This document shows positions 55,588 to 64,000 of a DNA stretch of 64,000 nucleotides, in pieces; positions within the stretch are counted from its first letter, which is position 1, and each line of letters begins with the position of its first letter. The notes below the pieces were generated by a model. That model was given only the letters and a program-made list of their open reading frames with translations, did not search any database and was not told the origin of the DNA. Location: positions 806,001-870,000 of the forward strand of contig NZ_CP077425.1 of the NCBI RefSeq assembly GCF_019048845.1, read 5' to 3'. The translations under genes and the position numbers were made by a program. This stretch comes from Vibrio mimicus (GTDB taxonomy: Bacteria; Pseudomonadota; Gammaproteobacteria; Enterobacterales; Vibrionaceae).

Positions 55588-57405
55588 ATGTCGACGGGAC
55601 ACTTATCTCAAATCAATGTCTTTCCGGTCAAATCATTAGGAGGGTTGGCGCTTTCGTCCGCTTGGGTGGAAAAGCAAGGCTTAACCTTTGATCGCCGCTT
55701 TATGTTGGCACTGTCTGACGGAAGCATGGTGACGGCGCGTAAATTTCCACAAATGGTGCTGATCAAAACCGCGCTGCGTCATGATGGTGTGCTGTTTTCT
55801 GCACAAGGTCATCCCTCTCTCACTATCCGTTATGCAGATTTCAAGTTGCAACCTGTACCCGCGCAAGTTTGGGCGGATAATTTCACCGCGTTCACCACCA
55901 CCGATGAAGCAGACGATTGGTTTAGTCAGGTGTTGGGGATTCGTGTTGAGCTCTTATACAGCGGCGAGCAATCCAATCGTGTGCGTGAAAAAGTGGGTCA
56001 CAATGTCAGCTTTGCCGATGGTTATCCGCTGTTGGTGATAAGCCAAGCGTCGTTGGATGAACTCAATCGCCGCAGCCCTGAGTTTCATTCGATGGATCAA
56101 TTTCGTACCAATTTAGTCGTTTCTGGGACAGAGCCCTTTGCCGAAGACAGTTGGAAGCGTATCCGTATCGGTGAGGTGGAGTTTGAAGCCGTCAAACCTT
56201 GTGAGCGCTGCATTTTAACCACGGTTGAAGTGAAGAAAGGGGCGTTTAGGCCAACCAAAGAGCCGCTGCGTACTCTCTCACAATTTCGTGCTAATGAGCG
56301 CGGTGGCGTGTTTTTCGGGCAAAACTTGGTTGCCAAGAATGAGGGGATGATTCGAGCGGGCGATCCGATTGAAGTGTTGGAATACAAAGAGAAAGAAGTT
56401 TACCCAGACCAAGGTATCAGCCACTTCACACTGACTTGTGTTGAGCGCGAAGAGATTGCCCGCGATTTTGTGACTTTCTGGCTAGAGCCAGCCAAAGGCA
56501 TCGCACCTCAGTATCTACCCGGGCAACATCTGCCGATTGAAATGGTGATTGATGGTGAGCCTGTGCAGCGTTACTACACGCTTTCCTCTAGTCCATCGCG
56601 TCCGGGACGTTTGGCTATTTCGGTGAAACGCATTGATGGGGGACGAGTCTCTAACTGGTTACAAGATCATTTGCAGATTGGCACGACCTTGACCGCGCAG
56701 CATCCGGCGGGTCATTTCCATCTGGATACTACTGTTCCACAACCACTACTGCTGCTTTCGGCGGGCTGTGGTGTTACGCCCATGTTGTCTATGCTGCGTT
56801 ATTTGGCTGACCATAACCAAGTGGATGATGTGGTGTTTTATCATCAATGCCGAAGTGAGCAAGACATTCCTTGTCGAGCGGAGCTGGATGCGTTGGCAAA
56901 ACAACATGCTGGGCTGACGCTCATCTATGCATTAACCCAACCCTCGGCTGAGTGGCAAGGTGAGCGTGATCGTTTAGCCCTGTCGCACATTAAGCGCATT
57001 CCGGACCTTCCCTCTCGCCAAGTGTTTGTGTGTGGCCCTGATGGCTTTATGCAAAAAGCTAAGAATTTGCTGCTCAAACAAAGGGTAGCCGAATCGGCTT
57101 ATCATCAGGAAGCTTTCGGTGCGGTGCACGTAGCGCCGCGAGATAAGAAAGATGTGAAACTCAGTTTCAATGGTATTCAAGTCTCTGCGGATAATCAGAA
57201 AACCTTGCTGGAGCATGCCGAAGACGCTGGTGTGAGAATACCCAATAGCTGCCGTGCGGGCATTTGTGGAGCGTGTAAAGTGAAAGTGAAATCTGGCCTT
57301 GTTCAGCAACCGAACGTCCCTGCTTTAGCGGATCATGAACGAGCAATGGGAATGGCCTTAGCGTGCTGCGCGATGCCGGACACCGATGTGGATGTAGAGT
57401 TTTAG
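55588..57405 (+). CDS. MOSC domain-oxidoreductase-ferredoxin fusion (YcbX/Hcr-like)
   Basis: The 605-residue protein joins three parts. Residues 1-270 are a MOSC domain of YcbX type (NVFPVKSLGGLALSSAWVEK, and the Mo-binding Cys in KPCERCILTTV). Residues 285-515 are an FAD/NAD(P)H reductase (RYYTLSSSP, LLLSAGCGVTPMLS). Residues 525-605 are a plant-type 2Fe-2S ferredoxin (CRAGICGAC and a distal Cys). YcbX reduces N-hydroxylated base analogues with help of CysJ; here the reductase is in the same chain. The start at 55588 follows AAAGGAAG. Confidence 0.9.
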   Translation: MSTGHLSQINVFPVKSLGGLALSSAWVEKQGLTFDRRFMLALSDGSMVTARKFPQMVLIKTALRHDGVLFSAQGHPSLTIRYADFKLQPVPAQVWADNFTAFTTTDEADDWFSQVLGIRVELLYSGEQSNRVREKVGHNVSFADGYPLLVISQASLDELNRRSPEFHSMDQFRTNLVVSGTEPFAEDSWKRIRIGEVEFEAVKPCERCILTTVEVKKGAFRPTKEPLRTLSQFRANERGGVFFGQNLVAKNEGMIRAGDPIEVLEYKEKEVYPDQGISHFTLTCVEREEIARDFVTFWLEPAKGIAPQYLPGQHLPIEMVIDGEPVQRYYTLSSSPSRPGRLAISVKRIDGGRVSNWLQDHLQIGTTLTAQHPAGHFHLDTTVPQPLLLLSAGCGVTPMLSMLRYLADHNQVDDVVFYHQCRSEQDIPCRAELDALAKQHAGLTLIYALTQPSAEWQGERDRLALSHIKRIPDLPSRQVFVCGPDGFMQKAKNLLLKQRVAESAYHQEAFGAVHVAPRDKKDVKLSFNGIQVSADNQKTLLEHAEDAGVRIPNSCRAGICGACKVKVKSGLVQQPNVPALADHERAMGMALACCAMPDTDVDVEF

Positions 57406-57425
57406 TCACTCTTGTTCGAACACAT

Positions 57426-57455
57426 AAAAAAACCTCCCGATGGGAGGGAGGTTTT
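57426..57455. terminator. Terminator after the MOSC fusion
   Basis: AACCTCCC and GGGAGGTT form an 8-bp stem with flanking A and T runs. It lies between the converging MOSC and chemoreceptor genes and can serve both. Confidence 0.82.
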
Positions 57456-57471
57456 TGTGTTCTGACTAGGA

Positions 57472-59346
57472 TTACACTTTGAATTTATTCAAGATCGCAT
57501 CTTGTTCACGGATGTTTTCCGTTTGCACTTGCATTGCGATATTGGCTTCATCGGCTGAACTTGCTACTTGGTCAGACAGATCTTTAATTTTCACTGTGTT
57601 GTTGTTGATCTCTTCGGCAACTAAACTCTGCTCTTCCGCCGCAGAAGCGATTTGAATGTTCATATCACTGATTTGTTGAATCGCGTGACGAATTTTCTCT
57701 AACGCTTCATTTGCACCCTGCGCTTGAGTCACGGCATTGGTGGCGGTTTCTTTGCTATGACCCATTGCCACAGCAACCGCGCTGGCACCGGATTGCAGTT
57801 TCTCAATCATGCTGCGAATTTCCGTGGTGGACTGCTGGGTGCGCTGCGCCAAGGTACGAACTTCATCAGCTACCACCGCAAACCCACGTCCTGATTCACC
57901 CGCACGAGCGGCTTCGATAGCTGCGTTGAGCGCAAGTAGGTTGGTTTGGTCTGCGATGTCGTTGATCACTTTCAATACGGTTTCGATGTTGGCGGTGGCA
58001 CTTTCTAGCACTTTCACATCGGATACTGCTGCATCAATGGTCGCCGAAAGGGTATCAATCGCTTTGGTGGTTTTGGTGACAACATCAGTACCGGAAGCGG
58101 CCGCTTCATCTGCCACTTTGGCTGCTGATGCGGCACCTTGGGCATTGTTGGCCACATCCGCTGAGGTGGTTGCCATTTCATGCATCGCGGTAGCCAGTTG
58201 CTCCAATTCATGCAGTTGAGAGCGCATGGCTTCTGCCGATTGCTCAAGGCTCATAGAGGTACTTTCAGAGCCGCGAAGTATCTCTTCGCCAATCGCTTTT
58301 GACTGAATCAATTGTCTTTGTAGAGCTTCAGTGAAGGTATTGAAACCTTTAGCAAGTTTTGCAAACTCTTCGTCTGTGTTGGTGCTTAGACGTTGAGTTA
58401 AATCACCCTCACCGGAAGCCACATTTTGAATTGCATCATTAAGCACTTCGAGTGGACGCATCAAGACACGGATGACAAACAGTAAGACGAAGATACTGAT
58501 GGCTAATGCAATGGCAGTAAAGACAAGTGTGCTGTGTCTCAGTTCTGTTAGGGCGGCGTAAGCGATTTCTTCATCAATGACGACACCAACGTACCATTTT
58601 TCCCCTTCGACATCCGAAAAGCTAACCGCGTAAGGTTTACCATTGATGATCACTTGGTGGGTATCGGGATTGATTTTGCTTTCACCTAAAAATTCAGACA
58701 TCGGCTTGCCGTTGTACTCTTTTTTAGGGTGGGCAATGGTGGTGCCATCTTCAGCGACGATAAACACATAACCCGCATCGAACAATTTAACTTCATTCAC
58801 TAGATCTGCGAGCTCTGCCAAACTCACATCGTAGAAGATGGATCCAATAAACTGTCCGCTTTTGTCTTTCACTGGAGTGGCAACGGAAACTAGAATCTCA
58901 CCTGAAGCGGAGTCCGCATAAGGTGCGGTAATAACCAGTTTGCCTGCATTTTTCGCATCTTTGTACCAAGGGCGAGCACGAGGATCCCAAGTTGGCCCAG
59001 GGTTCCAGCTTGGGTCATTGTTGATATTCGAACCATCTTTCTCCAAACCGAAACCAACCAACAAAAAAGTGTTTTTGATAATGGGTTGGGAAATGACATC
59101 TCGGATACTGGCTGGGTCTAAATTATTTTCAACGAGGCTAGTGGCATAGGCGGCAATTTGCTTACGTCCATCAATCACGGAAGCGGTAGTCTTACTTACG
59201 CCATCCACAATCTCATCCACACTGGCAGAAACCATGCTGCGAATTTCATCGCGTACCTTGAAGTATTGACTTCCAGACAGCAATGCAACAGTGGCAAGCA
59301 GAAGTACAGACGAGGCAGCAACAATTTTATGGCTGAATTTCATCAT
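57472..59346 (-). CDS. mlp37: Methyl-accepting chemotaxis protein with dCACHE sensor (Mlp37-like)
   Basis: The 624-residue receptor has a membrane helix near residues 7-27, a periplasmic double-CACHE domain (residues 35-275), a second helix near 275-298, HAMP and a signalling domain ([19 protein letters not shown]). The distal sensor module shows [11 protein letters not shown] and [10 protein letters not shown], resembling the amino-acid-binding dCACHE motif. V. cholerae Mlp37, as I remember it, binds serine and taurine. It lacks a C-terminal CheR-binding pentapeptide. The start is at 59346 or 59343; AAGGA favours either. The symbol is offered from resemblance and position. Confidence 0.88.
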   Translation of the reverse strand: MMKFSHKIVAASSVLLLATVALLSGSQYFKVRDEIRSMVSASVDEIVDGVSKTTASVIDGRKQIAAYATSLVENNLDPASIRDVISQPIIKNTFLLVGFGLEKDGSNINNDPSWNPGPTWDPRARPWYKDAKNAGKLVITAPYADSASGEILVSVATPVKDKSGQFIGSIFYDVSLAELADLVNEVKLFDAGYVFIVAEDGTTIAHPKKEYNGKPMSEFLGESKINPDTHQVIINGKPYAVSFSDVEGEKWYVGVVIDEEIAYAALTELRHSTLVFTAIALAISIFVLLFVIRVLMRPLEVLNDAIQNVASGEGDLTQRLSTNTDEEFAKLAKGFNTFTEALQRQLIQSKAIGEEILRGSESTSMSLEQSAEAMRSQLHELEQLATAMHEMATTSADVANNAQGAASAAKVADEAAASGTDVVTKTTKAIDTLSATIDAAVSDVKVLESATANIETVLKVINDIADQTNLLALNAAIEAARAGESGRGFAVVADEVRTLAQRTQQSTTEIRSMIEKLQSGASAVAVAMGHSKETATNAVTQAQGANEALEKIRHAIQQISDMNIQIASAAEEQSLVAEEINNNTVKIKDLSDQVASSADEANIAMQVQTENIREQDAILNKFKV

Positions 59347-59493
59347 GATTCCTTTCTATAACTATAGGGTTATTATTATTAATAACTTTATAGTTATTTT
59401 TCTGAACTTCAGCCAGTTAACGATCACACATTTATGTGGAGTTTGTGATAACAGTTTGATTTGTATTAGTATATTTTCTGTGAAATCAGGTGC

Positions 59494-60102
59494 TTATATT
59501 ACACGTCCCAAAATGTGCATACAAAGCTGTTGGAACTGTTCTCCATTGCCAGAAAAGAGCTGATCAATAATGCTCTGTGTCTGAGCACCAGATTGCGAAC
59601 GTTTTAAAGCTTCGCGCACCAGTAAAACAACATGTTGTTCTTTATTCACATTGGCATGCGCTTCTGGCTGCCAGCCTTGTAGCCTTTGGCTTAGTGGCGA
59701 AATTTTGAGTTTAGGATCGCAGGTTGCGATATCGAGCATCAGCAATTGGGTTAAATGGCCAAAAGCGGGGTGGTCTCGCTCACAGCCTTGAAGGCGATTA
59801 AGCAGCGCACTGGCCAGTTCAGACAGTTTGATAAAGCCTGCATTGTGTGGGAAGCGCACATTCAAGCGCAGTGAAAAATCGATGCGAGTGATCTGCGTAT
59901 CGGGAAAAAATGTGAGGCCACACAAGCAGTCGAAAGGAATCCAAAGCGTTTGTCCGCGTTCCACGGCATACTCGTGTTTCCCGAGTTTACAGAGCAGTAA
60001 ACCTTGTTCAACGCGAATCAGACTGTGTTTTAGCGTACGTTTACGTGCCGTGACCTCAAGGTAGGGGTAATGGCGCGTTTCAGACTGAATAGCGTAGTTC
60101 AT
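59494..60102 (-). CDS. Cupin-type protein resembling an AraC sensor domain without HTH
   Basis: The 202-residue protein begins like the sensor domain of an AraC regulator (HSLIRVEQGLLLCKLGKHEY, GQTLWIPFDCLCGLTFFPD). The following helical region (SELASALLNRLQG, QLLMLDIATCD) fits the linker helices. The double HTH is absent: only about 60 residues follow and they end QLCMHILGRVI. GAGG precedes the ATG. It may be a stand-alone sensor or a degenerate regulator. Confidence 0.65.
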   Translation of the reverse strand: MNYAIQSETRHYPYLEVTARKRTLKHSLIRVEQGLLLCKLGKHEYAVERGQTLWIPFDCLCGLTFFPDTQITRIDFSLRLNVRFPHNAGFIKLSELASALLNRLQGCERDHPAFGHLTQLLMLDIATCDPKLKISPLSQRLQGWQPEAHANVNKEQHVVLLVREALKRSQSGAQTQSIIDQLFSGNGEQFQQLCMHILGRVI

Positions 60103-60257
60103 AAGATGCCTCGGGAATTTTAAGGGCGCTAAGATTAACGCTTATCGCATAAAAAGCCAATTCCCGTTATTTTTGGACACATAACTCTGGTCTGACCTTA
60201 GACATCCTTGCTGATAGCATGGCTAAGTATGCGTAGAATGGGCCAGCTTTTTATCTG

Positions 60258-61382
60258 ATGTACAAACCTATGACTTCAACAACTGATCCTTATATTGATA
60301 TTCGTCCTTACAATGATGACGAGATACCCGCAGCGCTCTCTCGTCTGATCAATGACCAAGAGTTTATTTCGGCAATTTTACAGCATCGTTTCAAACACCA
60401 TGCCTCATGGCTACGTGCGTTGATGGCACCACTGGTTAAAGCTTACCTGAAACGTAAATGGGCGAAGTTGGATAGCGTAGAAGCGATTCAGCTTGAGGTG
60501 AAAAAATACCTAGACCAAACGCTCGAGCAAACCACCCAAGGTGTGACGTACAGTGGTTTGGATAAGTTGGCGAAAGATCAAGCCTACTTGTTCATCTGCA
60601 ATCATCGCGATATCGCGATGGATCCTGCATTGGTTAACTACGGGTTACATATGGCAGGCCACCGTACCATGCGCATTGCGATCGGCGATAACCTGCTGAA
60701 AAAGCCCTGTGCCACAGAACTGATGCGTTTGAATAAGAGCTTTATTGTTAAGCGTTCGGCGAAAGGCCCACGAGAAATGATGAAAGCTCTCGGCACACTC
60801 TCGGCTTACATTAAACATTCACTGGATACAGGGCATTCCATTTGGATCGCTCAGAAAGAAGGGCGAGCAAAAGACGGCAACGACCAAACCGATCCGGCGA
60901 TCTTGAAAATGTTCCACGTTGAAGGGCGTCGGCAGAAAATTGAATTTGCTGATTATGTTCGCTCACTCAATTTAGTGCCAGTATCGATCTCGTATGAAAA
61001 TGATCCTTGTGACATTGCTAAAGCGTTAGAGTTGTACGAGAAAGCCACCCAAGGTCGCTATGAAAAAGGAGAATTCGAAGATATCGAAAGCATCATACAA
61101 GGTATTGTGGGTGATAAAGGTCGTGTTCATGTCGCGTTTGGTGATGTGATTACACAACCTTTCGATACACCGGAAGCCTTAGCGCAAGAGATCGATAGAC
61201 AGATCCACCAAAACTATGTGTTGTACCCGATCAACCGCTTAGCGGCAGGGCAAGACGATTCCAATATCAGCCAAGAGGTTCGCGCAGTATTAAAAGCGAA
61301 ATTGTCGCAGTTGCCTGAAGCCGCACATTCTTACTTGCTGGATGCCTACGCGAATCCGGTTCGTAACCATCATAAATATTAA
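60258..61382 (+). CDS. Phospholipid acyltransferase (PlsC/PlsB-like)
   Basis: The 374-residue protein has acyltransferase motifs: LFICNHRDIAMDP near residue 118, with His and Asp of the catalytic block, then KSFIVKR and IAQKEGRAKDG. The HxxxxxD spacing is of a divergent subfamily rather than the usual HX4D. Such enzymes move acyl groups to lysophosphatidate or a related acceptor at the membrane. No membrane helix is obvious, so it may be peripheral. Two in-frame ATGs (60258, 60270) lack strong ribosome sites. Confidence 0.8.
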   Translation: MYKPMTSTTDPYIDIRPYNDDEIPAALSRLINDQEFISAILQHRFKHHASWLRALMAPLVKAYLKRKWAKLDSVEAIQLEVKKYLDQTLEQTTQGVTYSGLDKLAKDQAYLFICNHRDIAMDPALVNYGLHMAGHRTMRIAIGDNLLKKPCATELMRLNKSFIVKRSAKGPREMMKALGTLSAYIKHSLDTGHSIWIAQKEGRAKDGNDQTDPAILKMFHVEGRRQKIEFADYVRSLNLVPVSISYENDPCDIAKALELYEKATQGRYEKGEFEDIESIIQGIVGDKGRVHVAFGDVITQPFDTPEALAQEIDRQIHQNYVLYPINRLAAGQDDSNISQEVRAVLKAKLSQLPEAAHSYLLDAYANPVRNHHKY

Positions 61383-61463
61383 TGCGAAGATGTTTGTCTT
61401 CATCATTGAAAAGAGGAGCTGCGGCTCCTCTTCCTTTATCATGCGAAAATGGCTAGAAGAACT

Positions 61464-62063
61464 TTAGCGTGCGACAGCACCACCGAGAGTGAGCTTCGTC
61501 GGCCATTGGCTGATTTGGTTTCCACCCAGATAAATATTACCTTTAACGGTCATTGAGTCAGGAAACTGAGTGATTTTTGAACCACCAATGTAGAGATTAC
61601 CTTCAATCACCACACCATCGGGTAGTTCTGCCAATGGTGTTCGGATCACGCTTAAATCGCCTTTTACGGTTAAACGCGGAGGTAAATTGGTTAGGGGAGT
61701 ATCAGTGAAATTCAGATAGCCGCCGACCGTGACACCGGCAGGCCACGACTGAATTTTTGTACCGAGCAAATTGGCATAGCCTTTGATTTTCACACCTCGA
61801 GGAATCTTCTCCAACTGGCTGTTGGAGGCATCAAGGCTGCCATCAATCGTGGTGCCTTTGGGCAAAGACTTCATCGAAGTTTTTGCGATGTTCAAATTGC
61901 CTTTGATGTGAAAATTTTCAGGTAACGAAGTGTATGGCTTGCCCCGTAAGTCGAGGTTTCCGTAGTTATCCAGATGATTAAGCACCATGTATTGATCCAA
62001 AGCCATGGCTTGCGAATAACCCGTAATCAGCGAGAGAGAAAGTGCAATAAGACGAAACATCAT
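61464..62063 (-). CDS. Exported 20-residue repeat protein (LPX-like solenoid)
   Basis: The 199-residue protein has a signal peptide ending near residue 21 (SQAMA-LDQYM) and then seven to eight tandem repeats of exactly 20 residues from residue 47 to about 187. The units share Pro at position 2, a hydrophobic-x-hydrophobic-Gly core and a T/S near position 15; examples begin LPENFHIKG, LPKGTTIDG, IPRGVKIKG, WPAGVTVGG, LPPRLTVKG, LPDGVVIEG, FPDSMTVKG and WPTKLTLGG. The LPX spacing recalls the 20-residue leucine-rich repeats of YopM/IpaH, but the fold is inferred. It has no effector domain. It is periplasmic or outer surface. Confidence 0.78.
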   Translation of the reverse strand: MMFRLIALSLSLITGYSQAMALDQYMVLNHLDNYGNLDLRGKPYTSLPENFHIKGNLNIAKTSMKSLPKGTTIDGSLDASNSQLEKIPRGVKIKGYANLLGTKIQSWPAGVTVGGYLNFTDTPLTNLPPRLTVKGDLSVIRTPLAELPDGVVIEGNLYIGGSKITQFPDSMTVKGNIYLGGNQISQWPTKLTLGGAVAR

Positions 62064-62179
62064 GGATTAGCGTTTATCCTGTATGGCGAGTTTTGCCAGT
62101 ATAAAGGGTATCGGCGGTGCTGGCGTAGGCTTTAGTGCGCTTCCGATTTGGAACAGGAATCGGATAGAAAGTGAATAAA

Positions 62180-62201
62180 GAAAAGCGGGCTAAAGCCCGC
62201 T
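62180..62201 (-). terminator. Terminator after the YfcZ-like gene
   Basis: AGCGGGCT and AGCCCGCT form an 8-bp stem with AA loop; on the minus strand TTTTCTTT follows. Confidence 0.78.
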
Positions 62202-62220
62202 CAGTGTCATTGCTCAATAA

Positions 62221-62523
62221 CTAGCGTGCTAGTGCACGTGTTTTCAGTTCGAAAATCAATTTTTCAGCGCTAACTTCAAATTTAAAGCGGGCATGCAACT
62301 CAGTGGCATTCTCTTCCGCAGGAGCAACTTCATACTCCACATCAGCACACACTTGCTTAGCTAGCGTGATGTACTCTGCCAGCTTGCTATCTAAATGGGC
62401 TTTATCAGAACCAAAAATAGAGACTTCAGCCACATCATCACCCTCACGGATGATAAAGCCGATCTCACCTGCACAACCACAAGCTTCACATACTTCATTT
62501 TCGACACAAGTTTGGTTACTCAT
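62221..62523 (-). CDS. YfcZ/YiiS family protein (DUF406)
   Basis: The 100-residue acidic protein matches the YfcZ/YiiS (UPF0381, DUF406) family: EACGCAGEIGFIIREGDDVA at the N-terminus and a C-terminal FKFEVSAEKLIFELK. The Cys cluster CEACGC is conserved. The function is unknown. It is probably cytoplasmic and transcribed alone. Confidence 0.88.
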   Translation of the reverse strand: MSNQTCVENEVCEACGCAGEIGFIIREGDDVAEVSIFGSDKAHLDSKLAEYITLAKQVCADVEYEVAPAEENATELHARFKFEVSAEKLIFELKTRALAR

Positions 62524-63039
62524 ACCCTAATCCTCTTACGACTTCATCTACTTACTAATTATGGGGCCATTTTAGTCTTCTCTCTGTGCTTATGCCACAA
62601 AAATGGTCTACTGCTTTCTCAGTAGAATAAAGCTTTAAATGCAATGAAATGCTTATGAGGTGCGAGATTGTGTGGTTGAGTAGAGTAGGGACTTCTGTGA
62701 TCTTCTCCGGTAATTTGGCGTTCCAAGTGTCGGAAAATTGTCAGAATTTCGACCGGTTCATTGTCAGGCTCAATGGTTTGTTGGATTATTCGTTAACCAA
62801 AATATGATTTATTGTGGTTATCGAGCCACCTTTGGCTTTTGCAAGTGACCTTGTTCAAAAAATGTAACAAAGACTTATGCAAAAGCGAGAAGTTACGGGT
62901 TGGCTGTCTAGTATTGAATTAGAGAATCAAAGAGTGGAATGGAGCCCCTCCTTCTTTGTGCCACTTATCATTTCAATAAAAACTCTCGTGCTGCTTTTTG
63001 TAAGCAGGCAATGAATTGACGTTAGAAAAGAGCCTTAAC
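62524..63039 (+). other. Upstream region of the luxT-like gene
   Basis: This stretch of about 500 bases between the YfcZ-like gene and luxT carries no supported frame. It should hold both promoters. No operator or RNA element stood out. Confidence 0.4.
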
Positions 63040-63501
63040 ATGCCTAAGCGTAGTAAAGAAGATACTGAAGTGACGATTCAGACGATTATGGATGCGGTGG
63101 TCGACCAACTGCTTCGACTGGGTTATGACAAAATGTCTTACACCACTCTCAGTCAGCAGACGGGTGTATCTCGAACTGGGATCAGCCATCATTTCCCGAA
63201 AAAGACCGATTTTGCCTCTGCTTTAGATGGCCGGATCTTTAAGATGTTCATGGAGCATCTCGATTTTGACAATGACATTGATGCATTTCGATCGAGTTGG
63301 TTGCAAGCGATGGAAAAATCGGAGTTTGTGGCAATTTTACGCCTGTTGTTCCACCACATTGTTGCGACAGAGCGTGCCCATGATTTTGCCCACAAAGGTG
63401 TGACTCGTCTTTATAAAATGACGGAAGAGAAGTTCGGACAAGAGAGTCAAAAAGAAGTCGAATGGTTACTGGGACGCTCATTAGTCAGTATGGTGAACTA
63501 A
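63040..63501 (+). CDS. luxT: TetR-family regulator LuxT/SwrT-like
   Basis: The 153-residue protein matches LuxT in start and length (MPKRSKEDTEVTIQTIMDAV) and carries a TetR HTH (TTLSQQTGVSRTGISHHFPK). In Vibrio LuxT/SwrT affects luminescence, lateral flagella and siderophore or protease genes, in part by acting on swrZ and a quorum RNA. The start at 63040 is preferred to an upstream TTG. The C-terminal ligand domain is shorter than in typical TetR proteins. The symbol is from memory of the LuxT sequence. Confidence 0.82.
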   Translation: MPKRSKEDTEVTIQTIMDAVVDQLLRLGYDKMSYTTLSQQTGVSRTGISHHFPKKTDFASALDGRIFKMFMEHLDFDNDIDAFRSSWLQAMEKSEFVAILRLLFHHIVATERAHDFAHKGVTRLYKMTEEKFGQESQKEVEWLLGRSLVSMVN

Positions 63502-63868
63502 AGGGTTCTCCCGATTTTCCGTATACGAAGGTGATATCCCCATTTTCGTGGGGATAATGAGAGCCATCTTTGGCTCTCACCTGAGGTTAGCCTCGGAAAT
63601 TGATTACCGATGAATCTCTCACTCACTATCTACCTGCAACGCCAAGTTGTTTAGGTACTGTTGTACCTTTATTAAATACCCTCATCAAGTCCCCATCTCT
63701 TGCCTAATACATCGAACGCAAGACGATTTAACTCTTATTTACAGCAGATATTCACAGCAGATTTTTTAGTCAGCCTGCCTAACGAATTCTGGTTTTCAGT
63801 GCTCTTTATTCGTGCCAACATACGCCGCGCAAACCATAATAAATATGGTCATGGTTGAGGGGGAAGAG
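63502..63868 (+). other. Intergenic region between luxT and hutZ
   Basis: The region contains repeat copy 2 (63558-63593) and ACCATA-ATAAA-TATGGT (63833-63849) just before hutZ. I see no clear Fur box of the GATAATGATAATCATTATC type. No coding frame is supported. A hutZ promoter is expected. Confidence 0.45.
63558..63593. repeat. Hairpin repeat, copy 2
   Basis: TGAGAGCCA-TCTT-TGGCTCTCA with CCTGAGGTTAGCCT after it matches copy 1 (1279-1314) at 27 of 36 positions. It lies 56 bases after luxT, without a T-run. Confidence 0.55.
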
Positions 63869-64000
63869 ATGGATCAGCAAGCTAAGCAAGAACGTTTACA
63901 GGGGCGTCTTGAGCCCGAAATTAAACAATTTCGCCAAGAACGTAAAACGTTGCTGCTCGCAACCGTTGATGCGCAAGGCCACCCGAATGCCAGTTATGCG
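63869..64000 (+). CDS. hutZ: Heme utilization protein HutZ, 5' part
   Basis: The frame starts MDQQAKQERLQGRLEPEI and continues FRQERKTLLLATVDAQGHP to the window edge (44 codons). This is the N-terminus of HutZ, a heme-degrading enzyme with a split-barrel fold of the pyridoxamine-oxidase type, used to free iron from heme. AGGGGGAAGAG lies before the ATG. In V. cholerae hutZ is usually the last gene of hutWXZ; here it follows luxT with its own upstream region. The remainder lies outside the window. Confidence 0.88.
   Translation, partial: MDQQAKQERLQGRLEPEIKQFRQERKTLLLATVDAQGHPNASYA

Overview
The window matches chromosome II of Vibrio cholerae or a very close relative. I recognise vpsT, cspV, malK/malEFG, speG, glpR, lldP-lldD, a Qrr quorum-sensing RNA with LuxO boxes, four GGDEF genes (three of them recall the V. 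cholerae loci VCA0965, VCA0956 and VCA0939), a luxT-like regulator and the start of hutZ. Locus names come from memory and were not checked by a search. Gene order follows the V. cholerae chromosome II locus numbers downwards, roughly VCA0985 to VCA0917.

Layout. 1-1.3 kb: the 3' end of a hybrid sensor kinase (receiver plus HPt) and a response regulator cut short after about 80 residues. 1.4-8.4 kb: a lactate operon on the minus strand (lldP, lldD, and a large FAD/Fe-S D-2-hydroxyacid dehydrogenase) with a divergent LysR gene. 8.6-10.8 kb: a two-gene unit (helical protein plus a YejF-like double ATPase) behind a Fur-box-like site. 10.9-19.3 kb: a LonB-like protease, a chemoreceptor, an MFS pump, ppnP, a pirin and small proteins. 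19.3-31.5 kb: a signalling block with three GGDEF proteins, an AlkB-like protein, Qrr with its sigma-54 promoter and LuxO sites, an XRE regulator of RamB/PrpR type facing a stand-alone malate-synthase-G-like domain, a MarR regulator and cheV. 32-36.8 kb: a LysR/DUF1254 pair, vpsT, a YbjQ-type protein and a 2OG-Fe(II) oxygenase. 36.9-43.6 kb: a Rof-like gene, speG, malK and malEFG with a long shared control region. 43.7-51.7 kb: a thioesterase, glpR, a PAS-GGDEF gene, DMT permease/AraC pair, an M14 deacylase, a stefin-like protein, cspV and a beheaded MFS gene. 52-64 kb: DUF808, rlmC, pyrC, a MOSC-oxidoreductase fusion, a dCACHE chemoreceptor, an acyltransferase, an exported repeat protein, a YfcZ-like protein, luxT and the start of hutZ.

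How it works together. The window links quorum sensing, c-di-GMP and biofilm. Qrr is transcribed by sigma-54/LuxO. One 10-nt segment of Qrr is exactly complementary to the leader of the PAS-GGDEF gene 20 kb away. The GGDEF enzymes make the ligand of VpsT, which lies between them. A second theme is carbon supply: lactate, maltose, glycerol control, and perhaps acetate/glyoxylate.

Most notable items: VpsT has Ala at position 133 of its c-di-GMP motif (WLAR); a 90-residue protein carries the stefin signature; an exported protein is built of 20-residue repeats; a malate-synthase-G-like fragment lies beside a RamB/PrpR-like regulator; and hutZ follows luxT, an order that differs from the one I remember.
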